A DNA stretch of 64,000 bases, taken from the NCBI GenBank assembly GCA_003550305.1, contig QKYT01000035.1:293824-357823 (forward strand), written 5' to 3'. The stretch is from Glomus cerebriforme. Taxonomy: Eukaryota; Glomeromycota; Glomeromycetes; Glomerales; Glomeraceae. Positions within the stretch are counted from its first letter, which is position 1; each line of letters opens with the position of its first letter. Below, piece after piece: positions 11,819 through 22,050 of this stretch. A program made the position numbers and the translations under genes. Under the pieces are notes generated by a model. The model saw only the letters and a program-made list of their open reading frames with translations. It was not told where the DNA came from and ran no database searches.

Positions 11819-14490
11819 CCAAAATATTTTTCTTATTTCCTGTAAAGTTGTCAAATATCTCAGTAAGTAATTTATTAAATAATTTACCTCAAATAGGAAT
11901 GTGAAATATATTGTTTTTCTGTTTTTTTAATATTAGGCAGAAATTATAAAAAAGTATATATAGAAAGAGAGAAACTTAAATAAAGAAATCACATGAAGAT
12001 GAATGAATGAGGAGGTTATAACATTTTATCAAATTTCTTAGTATTTAATGATTATAAAAAAATAAATTTATCACCATTTAATATGTCTTAATAAGATGAT
12101 TCTAATAGAATTACTACCAAAAAGAAAGATTTATAGTATAACAATATTATGAATAATAAAAGTATGTCAGAATTAGAAAATATCAGCAAACGTAAAAAAA
12201 TGTAGCAAAAATAAGCTGTTTCATATTATTCTTGAATAATATTATGTTATTTCAGTATGTTGCAATTATAAGGCATATCTTTTGCATCTAATATACAATG
12301 CTAAAATACAAAATAATTAAGTTATTAATATAGATCATTTGTATTAAAAAAATAAAGCAATTAATAAAATATAATTTCATATACTTCTAAAACTTGAAAC
12401 ACTTGGTGACGTCAGAAAGAAAAAGAATAATGCACCTTGTGTCAAATTTTAAATGCAAATCATGAATTTCTGAAGTGTTCATCAAAGACTCACTGATCAG
12501 ATAAATTGTACAAATAAATACCTGATCATCTTTGCTAAGAAAAATATTTTATTTATTAATATGCACAAAAAATAAATACAAGATTGATTAATTAACTCTT
12601 ATATTCTGTTTGATGAGCAGTTACAGTATCACATAGCATTTACAAACATATGTGAATTTAAAAAGAAAAAAAATGCCTAATATGGGTAAAACTTTATTTT
12701 ATTTTTATTTATAAATATCAAATATTTATTTTTTGCATTTCAAATTTTCTGATGGCCTATCAGTAAAAATCACATGACTGTAGTATAATAACCTATCTAA
12801 ATTTCTCTTCAAGGGTATTGATATCATTTCAACTTAGCCCGTAAATATGCAACATTAAATATATCTTTACTTGTTGTATTTTATCATACTCAATAGTACT
12901 AAACAAGCCATAAATTTTTCTTGCTTTTTTTTATTTTTTTCTCAATAGTATTTTTTGAGAGATCACTTGAAAGCTGTTTTGTAACCTCTTTGATAAATAT
13001 TTTTTAAGCCTTACATTCTCTATAAACAGATTTTAACCCATCAAACATATTTTCAATCTCTTCTTCAAACATATATAATTCATAATGATCAATTTTTATA
13101 AATACTCTTATGAATAATAAACTTTTAAAAAAGATTTAATATACCAGAAATAGTAACTGAATCTTTAATAAAATTCATAAAATTGATTTTAAATGAAATT
13201 AGAAATAATGATTTTAGTACATTTTCAGATTTATTTTACATAACAAGAAATAAGCTTAGTTTAAAAAATTAATTTTAGGCCTTTATATCTTGTTTGAAAT
13301 ATCATATACTTTATGAAAAAGATGAAGTAAAAAACTTTCATCAAGGTGTAATTTTTGCAATTATAAAATATCATTAAGTTTTTCAATTCATCAATCTGTT
13401 AGTTGAATTTGTATTAAGAATTATTATCTCAACTAATAAAATCATTAAATATTTAAATTATAATTTGTCCTGAATTGATATATTCATTTGTTAGAATTAA
13501 TAATTAATTGGTAATAATGCTTCATCAATCTGATTTTAAAAGTTTTCTTAGATATTAAGCAAAGTTTGATAATATTTTAACTAATATTTATAATAAAAAA
13601 GTCTAAAAAACTTTTAAAAATAACAATTTAATTATTTTTTTCTGATCTGAAGTAACAGATCCATATCTTAAATTTATACTAAACTTTGATTAATTTTAAC
13701 TATATATATAGTACAAAAGTAATATATGTGACTATTTGCAATTTACCATATGATATTTAATTTTAATGTAAAAACTTGCTGCTTCTTGATCTATTATTAA
13801 TAGGCTGAATAAAATTAATTTGCACAAAATTAATCATTATTAGTACTGATTGTTAATGAGTTAAAATTACTTTAAAATGAAATGATTCTAAATATAAATG
13901 AATATTTAAAAGAAAAAAAAATTCATATGGTATTAATACTTGTATTATACAATATTTCTGCTACCAGAAAAATATGCAGCCATATTTTAGCATTAGTTTC
14001 ATATCATAAATACCAAAAGAAGGCCAATTATAAGTATTATTAGTATAACTTTGCTAATATACTATAGATGACATAGATAAATAATTTATTATTCAAAATT
14101 TTACTTAATATTATCAGGATATTTTAAAATAGAGATGCTGTAATTTTAAAGCTTTAAAAATAATTTGTGAAGCAAATTGATATTAAATAATTCAAATTGC
14201 TATGATTATTATATTTTATCTGATTTAATTTACAATATTAAATCTAATATACTGCCTATTCCTAAGCATTGCAAGGTGATTAAGACTTTTCAAATTTTAC
14301 TATTAACTAGGTAACGGGAACTGTTGGATTGTCCAAAGCATTAAATTAAAATGTATCCAAAATTCAAAAAAGTGGTAAATTTAAAAAACTAAAAAAAGAA
14401 TGTAAAACACGTGAAATCATAACAATGCATATTATTAGTCAATCACGCATGTGAACAGACGGACATTGCATCACAATGAGTCTAACCGAA
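11819..14490. other. AT-rich intergenic DNA, probably old repeat debris
   Basis: No open frame of protein-like composition and no paired terminal repeats were found by eye. There is a short perfect palindromic word around 11805-11822 (ggagtgatatagcactcc). Confidence 0.6.
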
Positions 14491-14493
14491 GAT

Positions 14494-14514
14494 GTCTGAA
14501 GCGTAGCTTCAGAC
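14494..14514. repeat. Perfect 9-bp hairpin
   Basis: gtctgaagc and gcttcagac are separated by gta. It lies in a short relatively GC-rich patch just before the DUF7869-type transposon. It could be part of an old MITE end. Confidence 0.6.
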
Positions 14515-15121
14515 AAATCAGTAAAAAAATCTTTTTTACAATTTACTTAATTGTTTTACTTTGGAATTATTTGAAAAATAAAAATTAGAAAATTTATCAG
14601 AAAGTTTTGGAGGTGTTGATATACACCAAAAAATGCATTGATCAATATTATCAGTTATTTAACACGTTGTAAAACATCTGTATACTGAAGTTTATTTAAC
14701 ATATGGGAACGCCCGTAGCAAAAGGGGGGGATGGGCCGATAACGTGTTTTCGAGAAAATCGCAGTTAAAGTCACGTGACTAATTTTGCNTTATCAAAACA
14801 AATTTCTCGAAAATAGCGTTAATAACTTAGGACAAAAGTTCACAGGCTATTATTTAATAATACTGGCTTCCTTTTAGTGCCTTTATTTTCTTTATACCAN
14901 GAAATATATGAACACACAACCTTAATAAATTTGTGTAAAAAAAATAGAAATTTTCGCAAATTTATTTGTTTTCCTTTCAGGATCTAAATTTTATAAAAAA
15001 ANAACGGAAATAAAAGTAAAATAAAAAGAAATGTTTTTATTTTGTTTCTGTAAAGATTTTAAACCTATATACAACATATTATTTAGTCTTCTCTTTTTTT
15101 TTATTTGTATTTTATTTTGTT

Positions 15122-15928
15122 TTATTCGTTTTGAACTTCAGGCTTAGGACATGTAATATCACGAAAAGGTAAATCAACATAAGGCGCAATTTCTTTATAT
15201 AATTCTTCTTGTCTTTTTAAAGAAAGCTGTTTAGCATTAATTGTAGAAGGTANGGTATCAATATCATAAGGAGAGGTACAAATTGTAGCTTGTTTATAAT
15301 CATCTTGGATTCTATCTTTATAAAAGACAATTCTGGGGTATTTTGAAGTGAAATAAAAATGATGATATTTTTGAATATTGGATAATTTTTTGAATGTTTG
15401 AAAATGATCTTTAAAATTATAATATTGAAAACCTTCTCCATTCAAATAACGCTGAGCAATATTAAATTCAATTGTTGTAGAACGGTTGACGATCGAAACC
15501 ACATCATCTACAGTATTTACTTTGCTTTTCCGGTAAAGAATTTTAATTAAACCAAAACAGCCATCACAGATGAATTTTGTGTGTCCAGGTATCATAAAGT
15601 TTAGCTCAATTTCATCATACATACCGCGATCAATTAACCATGAATAAAAAAATAAAGAATAATTTATTTTTGTTTTGACCAACACAATTATCACATGTGA
15701 TGACTAATTTTTTTTCCCTACAATTATATTTTTGAATTGCATGCCAAACTAAACTTAAAGTGCCATTCACACCTTTCCCCTGTTTACCATCATCAGGCAT
15801 TTCAGCTTCATCAATCACATAATTAATCTGTTGTGTGTGAGGAAAATTACCAGTATTGCAAACACCAAACAAGTGTACTTTTCGGGGACTTTTGAAAAAC
15901 AAAGATCCTATTTGTTGTGGTGAATAGG
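15122..15928 (-). pseudogene. DUF7869-like DDE-type transposase, frameshifted and cut by a gap
   Basis: Reading the minus strand down from the gap edge gives HLFGVCNTGN, QINYVIDEAEMP, GKGVNGTLSLVWHAI and the signature CDNCVGQNKN. After a one-base phase change near 15640-15665 in an A/T-rich run it continues in another frame with FMIPGHTKFICDGCFGLIK and KVNTVDDVVSIVN, ending at a stop at 15122. This order (LFG...NY-IDE, DNC-GQNKN, GHTKF--D--FGL-K) is what I know from DUF7869 proteins, which are widespread and transposon-associated in fungi and animals. The phase break could be a real frameshift, a tiny unrecognised intron or an assembly error next to ambiguous bases (N at 15253). The N-terminal part is lost in the gap. 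Confidence 0.7.
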
Positions 15929-16923
15929 NNNNNNNNNNNNNNNNNNNNNNNNNNNNNNNNNNNNNNNNNNNNNNNNNNNNNNNNNNNNNNNNNNNNNNNN
16001 NNNNNNNNNNNNNNNNNNNNNNNNNNNNNNNNNNNNNNNNNNNNNNNNNNNNNNNNNNNNNNNNNNNNNNNNNNNNNNNNNNNNNNNNNNNNNNNNNNNN
16101 NNNNNNNNNNNNNNNNNNNNNNNNNNNNNNNNNNNNNNNNNNNNNNNNNNNNNNNNNNNNNNNNNNNNNNNNNNNNNNNNNNNNNNNNNNNNNNNNNNNN
16201 NNNNNNNNNNNNNNNNNNNNNNNNNNNNNNNNNNNNNNNNNNNNNNNNNNNNNNNNNNNNNNNNNNNNNNNNNNNNNNNNNNNNNNNNNNNNNNNNNNNN
16301 NNNNNNNNNNNNNNNNNNNNNNNNNNNNNNNNNNNNNNNNNNNNNNNNNNNNNNNNNNNNNNNNNNNNNNNNNNNNNNNNNNNNNNNNNNNNNNNNNNNN
16401 NNNNNNNNNNNNNNNNNNNNNNNNNNNNNNNNNNNNNNNNNNNNNNNNNNNNNNNNNNNNNNNNNNNNNNNNNNNNNNNNNNNNNNNNNNNNNNNNNNNN
16501 NNNNNNNNNNNNNNNNNNNNNNNNNNNNNNNNNNNNNNNNNNNNNNNNNNNNNNNNNNNNNNNNNNNNNNNNNNNNNNNNNNNNNNNNNNNNNNNNNNNN
16601 NNNNNNNNNNNNNNNNNNNNNNNNNNNNNNNNNNNNNNNNNNNNNNNNNNNNNNNNNNNNNNNNNNNNNNNNNNNNNNNNNNNNNNNNNNNNNNNNNNNN
16701 NNNNNNNNNNNNNNNNNNNNNNNNNNNNNNNNNNNNNNNNNNNNNNNNNNNNNNNNNNNNNNNNNNNNNNNNNNNNNNNNNNNNNNNNNNNNNNNNNNNN
16801 NNNNNNNNNNNNNNNNNNNNNNNNNNNNNNNNNNNNNNNNNNNNNNNNNNNNNNNNNNNNNNNNNNNNNNNNNNNNNNNNNNNNNNNNNNNNNNNNNNNN
16901 NNNNNNNNNNNNNNNNNNNNNNN
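15929..16923. other. Assembly gap (995 N)
   Basis: Continuous run of N inside the DUF7869-type transposon. Open frames drawn across it are meaningless. Isolated N bases also occur at 14789, 14900, 15002 and 15253, so the local sequence quality is reduced. Confidence 0.95.
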
Positions 16924-17148
16924 ATTTTTTTTTGCCAGAATTAAAAATAAAAAAAAATGCGGTTTTTACAATATTTATATTAATAAAGCAACAAAAAAAA
17001 ATCTTAAATTCGCATTTTTTACATAATATATTTATTGAAAAAAAAAAGATTTTTAGATAGATAAGATCAATTTGCACCTGATCGTAAAAAAATCTCAAAT
17101 TCTGATTGGCCGGCCCATCCCCCCCTTTTGCTACGGGCGTCCCCATAT

Positions 17149-17844
17149 GCATTTTTCTATACCAACAGTTGTTAAACACATTATATACTATTGTGCAACA
17201 CCCATATATCAATGCTACTTAATATTTTTTCAATATAATAAATAATTATAATAAATAGTTATTATATAATTATAATTTTATTTATTTTAAATTTACTTAT
17301 CTAATAAATATAATTAAAAAATAATTTTTATAAATTATAATTAAAATCTTATTAAATTTATTAAAAATCTTTAAAATCAGAATCCAGATTATTATATTAG
17401 CTAATATTAAACATAATTCTAGCTAAATTCAAAAATAATTTGGACTAAAACTATCTGATTAGTTTCAATTTTTACTTTTCTTTTAAAATATCTTACTACT
17501 AATACTTCTTCCTTTTGTCATTATGAATGGGCAAAGGAAATAGCAATGGCTCTTCTCCTGTAAGTACTAATGACCTTTATCTATCCATAGAGGAGGGGCT
17601 TTTTGCAAGATTAATTAAAAAAAAATTAAAATTGAAAAAAAAAAAAAAATGAAAAAAGGCTCATTATATACTTTTTTTGTATTATGTGTATCATATGATA
17701 CAAGCTACAGTTTATTTTAAAAAAAAATAACTGCATGTTACACTTATCAATTAAGCCGTAGCTGCAGTTTATTTTAGTCATTTTAAATTTTAAATCAGCA
17801 ACTTTTAATTGTAATTTGAACTTGGTTCTAAAAATTGAGAAATG
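17149..17844. other. AT-rich flank leading into the intron-like array
   Basis: Mostly AT-rich. At 17553 there is an ATG followed by four sense codons (M-A-L-L) and then a perfect gtaagtact donor-like word at 17568. A branch-point-like ctaat and a cag/tag-type acceptor (ccatag) follow within 31 nt, which is short for an intron. No protein-like frame is otherwise visible. Confidence 0.5.
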
Positions 17845-19735
17845 GTAAGTTTCTTTACAAAACTTACTATTTTTTTCAATTTTTTTTAAAGAGACATTTC
17901 TAACATTTCTTCTTTTTTCTTTTGTAGGTCTCTTAATTTTCAGTCTGATACTGGAAAGTGAGAACCAGTAAGTTTCTTCACAAAACTTAATCATTTTTTT
18001 TTGTTTTTTTTTTTTAAAAAATGCTTATTAATATTTCTCTTTTTTTCTTGTAAGTTCTCTGAGTTCTTCAGTCTGAACTGGAAAGGAAAAATGGTAAGTT
18101 TCTTCATGAAACTTATTATTTTTTTCATTTTTTTTTAAAGAAACATTTCTAATGTTTCTTCTTTCTTTTCTTATAGGTTTTCTGTACTCTCAGTTCGATG
18201 TTAGAATCAAAAAAGATAAGTTTCTCAAGTTTCTTTGAGAAACTTACCATATTTTATTATTTTTTTTTTAGAAATGCTTATTAACGTTTCTTTTTTTTTC
18301 TTATAAGTTCTCTTAACTTTCAGATTAGTATGTAAAATTGGAAAATGGTAAGTTTCTTCGTGAAATTTGTCATTTTTTTTCTTTTTTTTAAAAATATTTT
18401 CTAATAGTTCTTTTTCTTTTCTTGTAAACTCTCCTTCAGTTTAGACATTTGAAATTAGAAAATGGTAAGTTTCATAATGAAACTTACCATTTTTTTTATT
18501 TTTTTTAAATAGAAACATTTTAACATTTCTTTTTTTTTTCTTTTTGTAAGTTCTTGAATTTCATTTCAGATATGGAAGTTTCTTCGCAAAATTCCCATCT
18601 GATGCATTTACTTAAAGAATCGTTAGTAAAAATGGTACTAATGTTTTTTTTTCATTTTTTTGTAGGATTGGGCTTTTTTTCAATTTTAGCTTGATAAGTT
18701 TCGAAGTTGTAACTTCAAAACTTTCTTTTCAGAATGTAAGTTTCATAATAAAACTTCATTTTTTTTATTTTTTTTAAAAAACATTCTAACTGAACATTTT
18801 TTCTTTTTTTGTAAGTTTGCTTTTAAACTTAAAAAACTGAAACGTAAGTTTTGTAACACTTCATTTTATTATGAAACTTCATTTTTTTTTATTTTTTTCT
18901 TTAAAGAACATTCTAACTAAACGTTTCTTCTTTTTTTTATAGATTTGACTCTGAGAATCTGGGATTAAAAACGTAAGTTTTGTAACATTCAACTCTGAGA
19001 ATCTGGGATTAAAAACATAAGTTTTGTAACATTCGTTTTGTTATGAAACTTTGTTTTTTTTGGTTTTTTCTTTAAGAAATGTTCTAACTGAACATTTCTT
19101 TTTTTTGTAGATTCAGCTTTGGAAATTTGAAATTGGAAAAGAAATGTAAGTTTTATAATGAATTACTTTATTATGAACTTTATTTTTTTATTTTTTCTTT
19201 CTTTATTAAAAACATTCTAACTGAACGTTTCTTTTTTTTTGTAGATTCTCTGGAAATCTGGAATCAAAAAAGAATTGTAAGTTTTATAACAAATATTTTA
19301 TTACAAAACTTCATTTTTTTGTTTTATTTTTTTTAAGAAATATTCTAACCAAACGTTTCTTCTTTTCTTTTTGTAGATTCAGTTCTGGAAATAAAAATGA
19401 AAACATAATTTCATAATGTTCATTTCATTACAAACTTTGTTTTTCATTTTTTTTTTGTATAGAAATGTTCTAACTGAATGTTTATTTTTTTTTTTGTAGG
19501 TTTATTTCTGGATTTGGGAAACTGAAATGTAAGTTTTGTAATGAATGTTTTATTGCGAACTTCATTTTTTCATTTTTTTCTTTGTTAGAAATATTCTAAC
19601 TGAATATTTTTCTTTTTTTTTGTAAATTCAGTTTGTTTCTTAAAATTTGGGTTTTTGGGAATTGAAAACGTATATTTCGCAACTTAGCTGTAAAACTTAG
19701 TTACTTTTTTGTAGGTTCTGGATTTGAATATTAAA
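17845..19735 (+). repeat. Tandem array of ~15 intron-like units with exon-like segments
   Basis: Units of about 108-141 bp (one about 173 bp with an internal duplication). Most start with gtaagttt (for example 17845, 17968, 18094, 18348, 18465, 18736, 18844, 18973, 19146, 19277, 19529; variants at 18215, 18575, 19404, 19670). Each continues with an inverted repeat, a T-rich block, a word like aaacattctaactgaac, a second pyrimidine tract and tttttgtag or cttgtaag. A 30-40 nt segment with the core ttcagtctgaactggaaa or a relative follows and abuts the next gtaagt. The last acceptor (near 19713) is followed by a segment that runs into an in-frame tag without a donor. The segments are not consistently multiples of three (39, 40, 38, 36, 35, 32 nt), and not all frames are open. 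Seen: periodic, splice-signal-like structure. Inferred: possibly a transcript with many microexons. It may equally be a minisatellite born from one intron-exon pair. Confidence 0.8.
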
Positions 19736-21279
19736 ATCAAATAGTTAGTTAGTATAGTATACTAGTTAGTATATCTAGAAAGAATTTGTAATTTAATACA
19801 TTTTTAATAAATGAATATAATTTAAACATAAAAAAATCAATTAACAATACTTTTATTTATTAAATGTAGTTAATATATTAAAATTTATATTGTTATATGT
19901 ATTTTTTAACATTTTTATATGCATTTATCAACTAATCTAGTGTTGTTATATGTATTTTTAAACTGCCATTGTTTTACTATATGTTATTATACACCTAAAA
20001 ATGTGTTGCACAATATATTTTTAATCACGTTGATTGACAAAAGGTTCATTACACAACACTTTTTTGGTGTTATGCAACACATAGCGTATGTTTACACATT
20101 ATACACTTGTTCAAAACTTCCTGATATTCTTATATATTATATAAGAATTTATCAGCTTTTTGTTAATAGAATTGTTAAGATTGATGTAATGATTGAAGTT
20201 TATTAGAAATTAATTAAAATAGTGAACCTGATAAAAAATAATTATGGTTAAGATCAAATCATACTGAATTTATATTTGGCATTTCATTTATATGAATGCT
20301 TGTTTAATTATAGACCTTTAAATACTATATATCAAATCAGAACTTATGTGAAAAATGATATTTGTTATGTAAATTATACTAAAAGTTTTGAAATAAACCT
20401 AAAGGATATTGAATTACTTAAGAATTAGCCAAATATTAAATTTTTATCAGCAACAAATGAGTTTTCTTCTGATAAGATATATTAATTTTTATTCTATTTT
20501 ATAAATATTTAGAACTCAATGATTACTAGAAAAAAATCATTTTCAAGTAAAATGTTAAGATCTTTATTTAAAGATATATTATTATCAGGTAAAATGCTTA
20601 ACTAAATGGTTAATTATTATAATTTAACTTATGAAATATACAATTTTTAAAAACTATTTGAAAAAGAAACTGATAATTCAATAATTATTTGTATTAAGAT
20701 GAACCAATTTAAAAAATGTTGAATTGGTTTTAAAATATTCAACTCAGCAATATCTGATTAAATTCAAAAACTATTAGAAATAAAATTTAAATTTATTATT
20801 ATTTTATAAAAAAAAATTTTTTAAAAATTTTTTGGAATTTTATTAGTTAAAAATTTTTCTTTAAAAAAAAAACTTAAATTGCTAAATTAATATAAAATAT
20901 TTTTTAATATAAAAATTAACTTTTTAATTTGTATTGTTTAACTTAATTAAAAAATCCTTATTTTATATGCAAATCCAAATTTGATTTTATAAAATTTCTC
21001 TATGATGACAACTGAATGCAATAATATACTCTATTTTTATATATAGTATATATTTTAGAATTTTTTTTTTATATGACAAATTTTATTAATTTTTTAGTAA
21101 AATTATTATATATAATAAGTTAAATTTTTTAATTTAAATATTTGAGTTAAAAAATAAATAAAACTTATAAAAATAGATAAAGTATAAATTTGCAAAATAT
21201 AAATCAAAAAGGATAAATAAAATTTAATATAAATAAATAAAATAGAAATTTAAATAATTTATTTGAATTTTTTATATAA
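19736..21279. other. AT-rich intergenic DNA
   Basis: No conserved reading frame. A stretch near 19919-20100 contains several tgcaacac/gtgttgca-like words, suggesting an old small inverted-repeat element, but I could not fix its ends. The rest is low-complexity A/T. Confidence 0.55.
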
Positions 21280-21281
21280 TA

Positions 21282-22050
21282 CAGTTAGATTTTTATATAG
21301 TTACCTAATTGGTTTTTGCAAAATTAGTGATTATATAGATGTATACTTATATAAAAATATTAAAATTAAAAATATTTTAATTTTAGCTAAAATTAGTAAA
21401 TCATAATTCAGGTATTTCCTTTTTTAGTGATAGCAATTTTATAAAAAAAAATTTTTTAACTTTTGTATGTAATTATAATTCCTAAAAAAAAAATTTAAAT
21501 TATGTTATTTATAATTCTGGATAGTTTCCAAAGTTTTTTTTAGAAATTTTGAAGATAAATAACTTTGGAATTTTTTAGTTTCGTTTTTTTTTAAATGAAA
21601 TGTTAATTAATATTTTGATTTTCTTCTTTTTGTAGGTCTATGGCTGGCCTCTTGGACACCATTTTAAAAGTAAGTATTTGATATGGATTTTTTCTTTTTC
21701 TTGTTTTTCTTAACCAAAAACCAAAGAAGGTAATTTAAATTATATTTTCAAAGAGTATATCCATTTAACTAACAATTAATACTTTACATAATTCTTTTTT
21801 TTTTTTAAAAAAAAAAAAATTGTAAAATATTATTTTATGACTGAAATTATAGTGATTATGTAAAGGTTTAATTATTAATAAAAATAATATATACTGTACA
21901 TTTGTTTGAAATTATAAGGTAATAGTGATTATAGCTGATTTGTGATTATAAAGAGGTAATTTAATATAATTTAGAACTGTTTCTCAAAATTGGATGCTTA
22001 TAAAGAGGTATGCTTATTATATAGAGGATAACTATATTTAGGTCTGACTG
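21282..22050. mobile_element. Pogo/Tigger-like MITE with TA target duplication
   Basis: The left end reads TA-cagttaga and the right end tctgactg-TA, that is, cagt...actg termini flanked on both sides by TA (21280-21281 and 22051-22052). The termini continue as imperfect inverted repeats (left tatagttacc; right, reversed, tatagttatcc). Terminal cagt and TA duplication are hallmarks of the pogo/Tc1-mariner group. No transposase is present in the 769 bp, so it is non-autonomous or internally deleted. It encloses an intron-like unit at 21588-21669. Confidence 0.6.
21588..21669 (+). other. Isolated intron-like unit with exon-like segment inside the pogo-like MITE
   Basis: A T-run, then aaatgaaatgttaattaata, then a pyrimidine tract ending tttttgtag, then a 34-nt segment (21636-21669) that contains an ATG and nine further sense codons (MAGLLDTILK), then a perfect gtaagtat donor. 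The upstream half closely resembles units of the array at 17845-19735 (compare the array phrase atgcttattaatattt). It is therefore probably a related copy 1.9 kb downstream. Confidence 0.5.

Larger units (their letters stand above)
14705..17144. mobile_element. TIR DNA transposon encoding a DUF7869-like transposase
   Basis: 34-bp inverted repeats at 14705-14738 and 17111-17144 differ at one position; both contain cgcccgtagcaaaagggg and end in gatgggccg. The G-run is 7 in both. The element is flanked by atat on both sides (14701-14704 and 17145-17148), a candidate 4-bp target duplication. It contains a transposase reading frame on the minus strand and a 995-N assembly gap. High TIR identity suggests fairly recent mobility of the family. 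The superfamily is not assigned with confidence. Confidence 0.8.

Noticed and set aside
15908..17212. Long open frames on both strands across 15929-16923
   Set aside because: They consist of N bases in an assembly gap.
17626..17994. 122-aa minus-strand frame at the start of the intron-like array
   Set aside because: Lys/Phe-rich chance frame made from T runs and repeat units read backwards; no sign of conservation and it is not maintained in the following units.
17845..19735. CRISPR array, suggested by regular spacing
   Set aside because: The units are 110-140 bp and conserved throughout, there are no unique spacers between short identical repeats, and the genome is eukaryotic.
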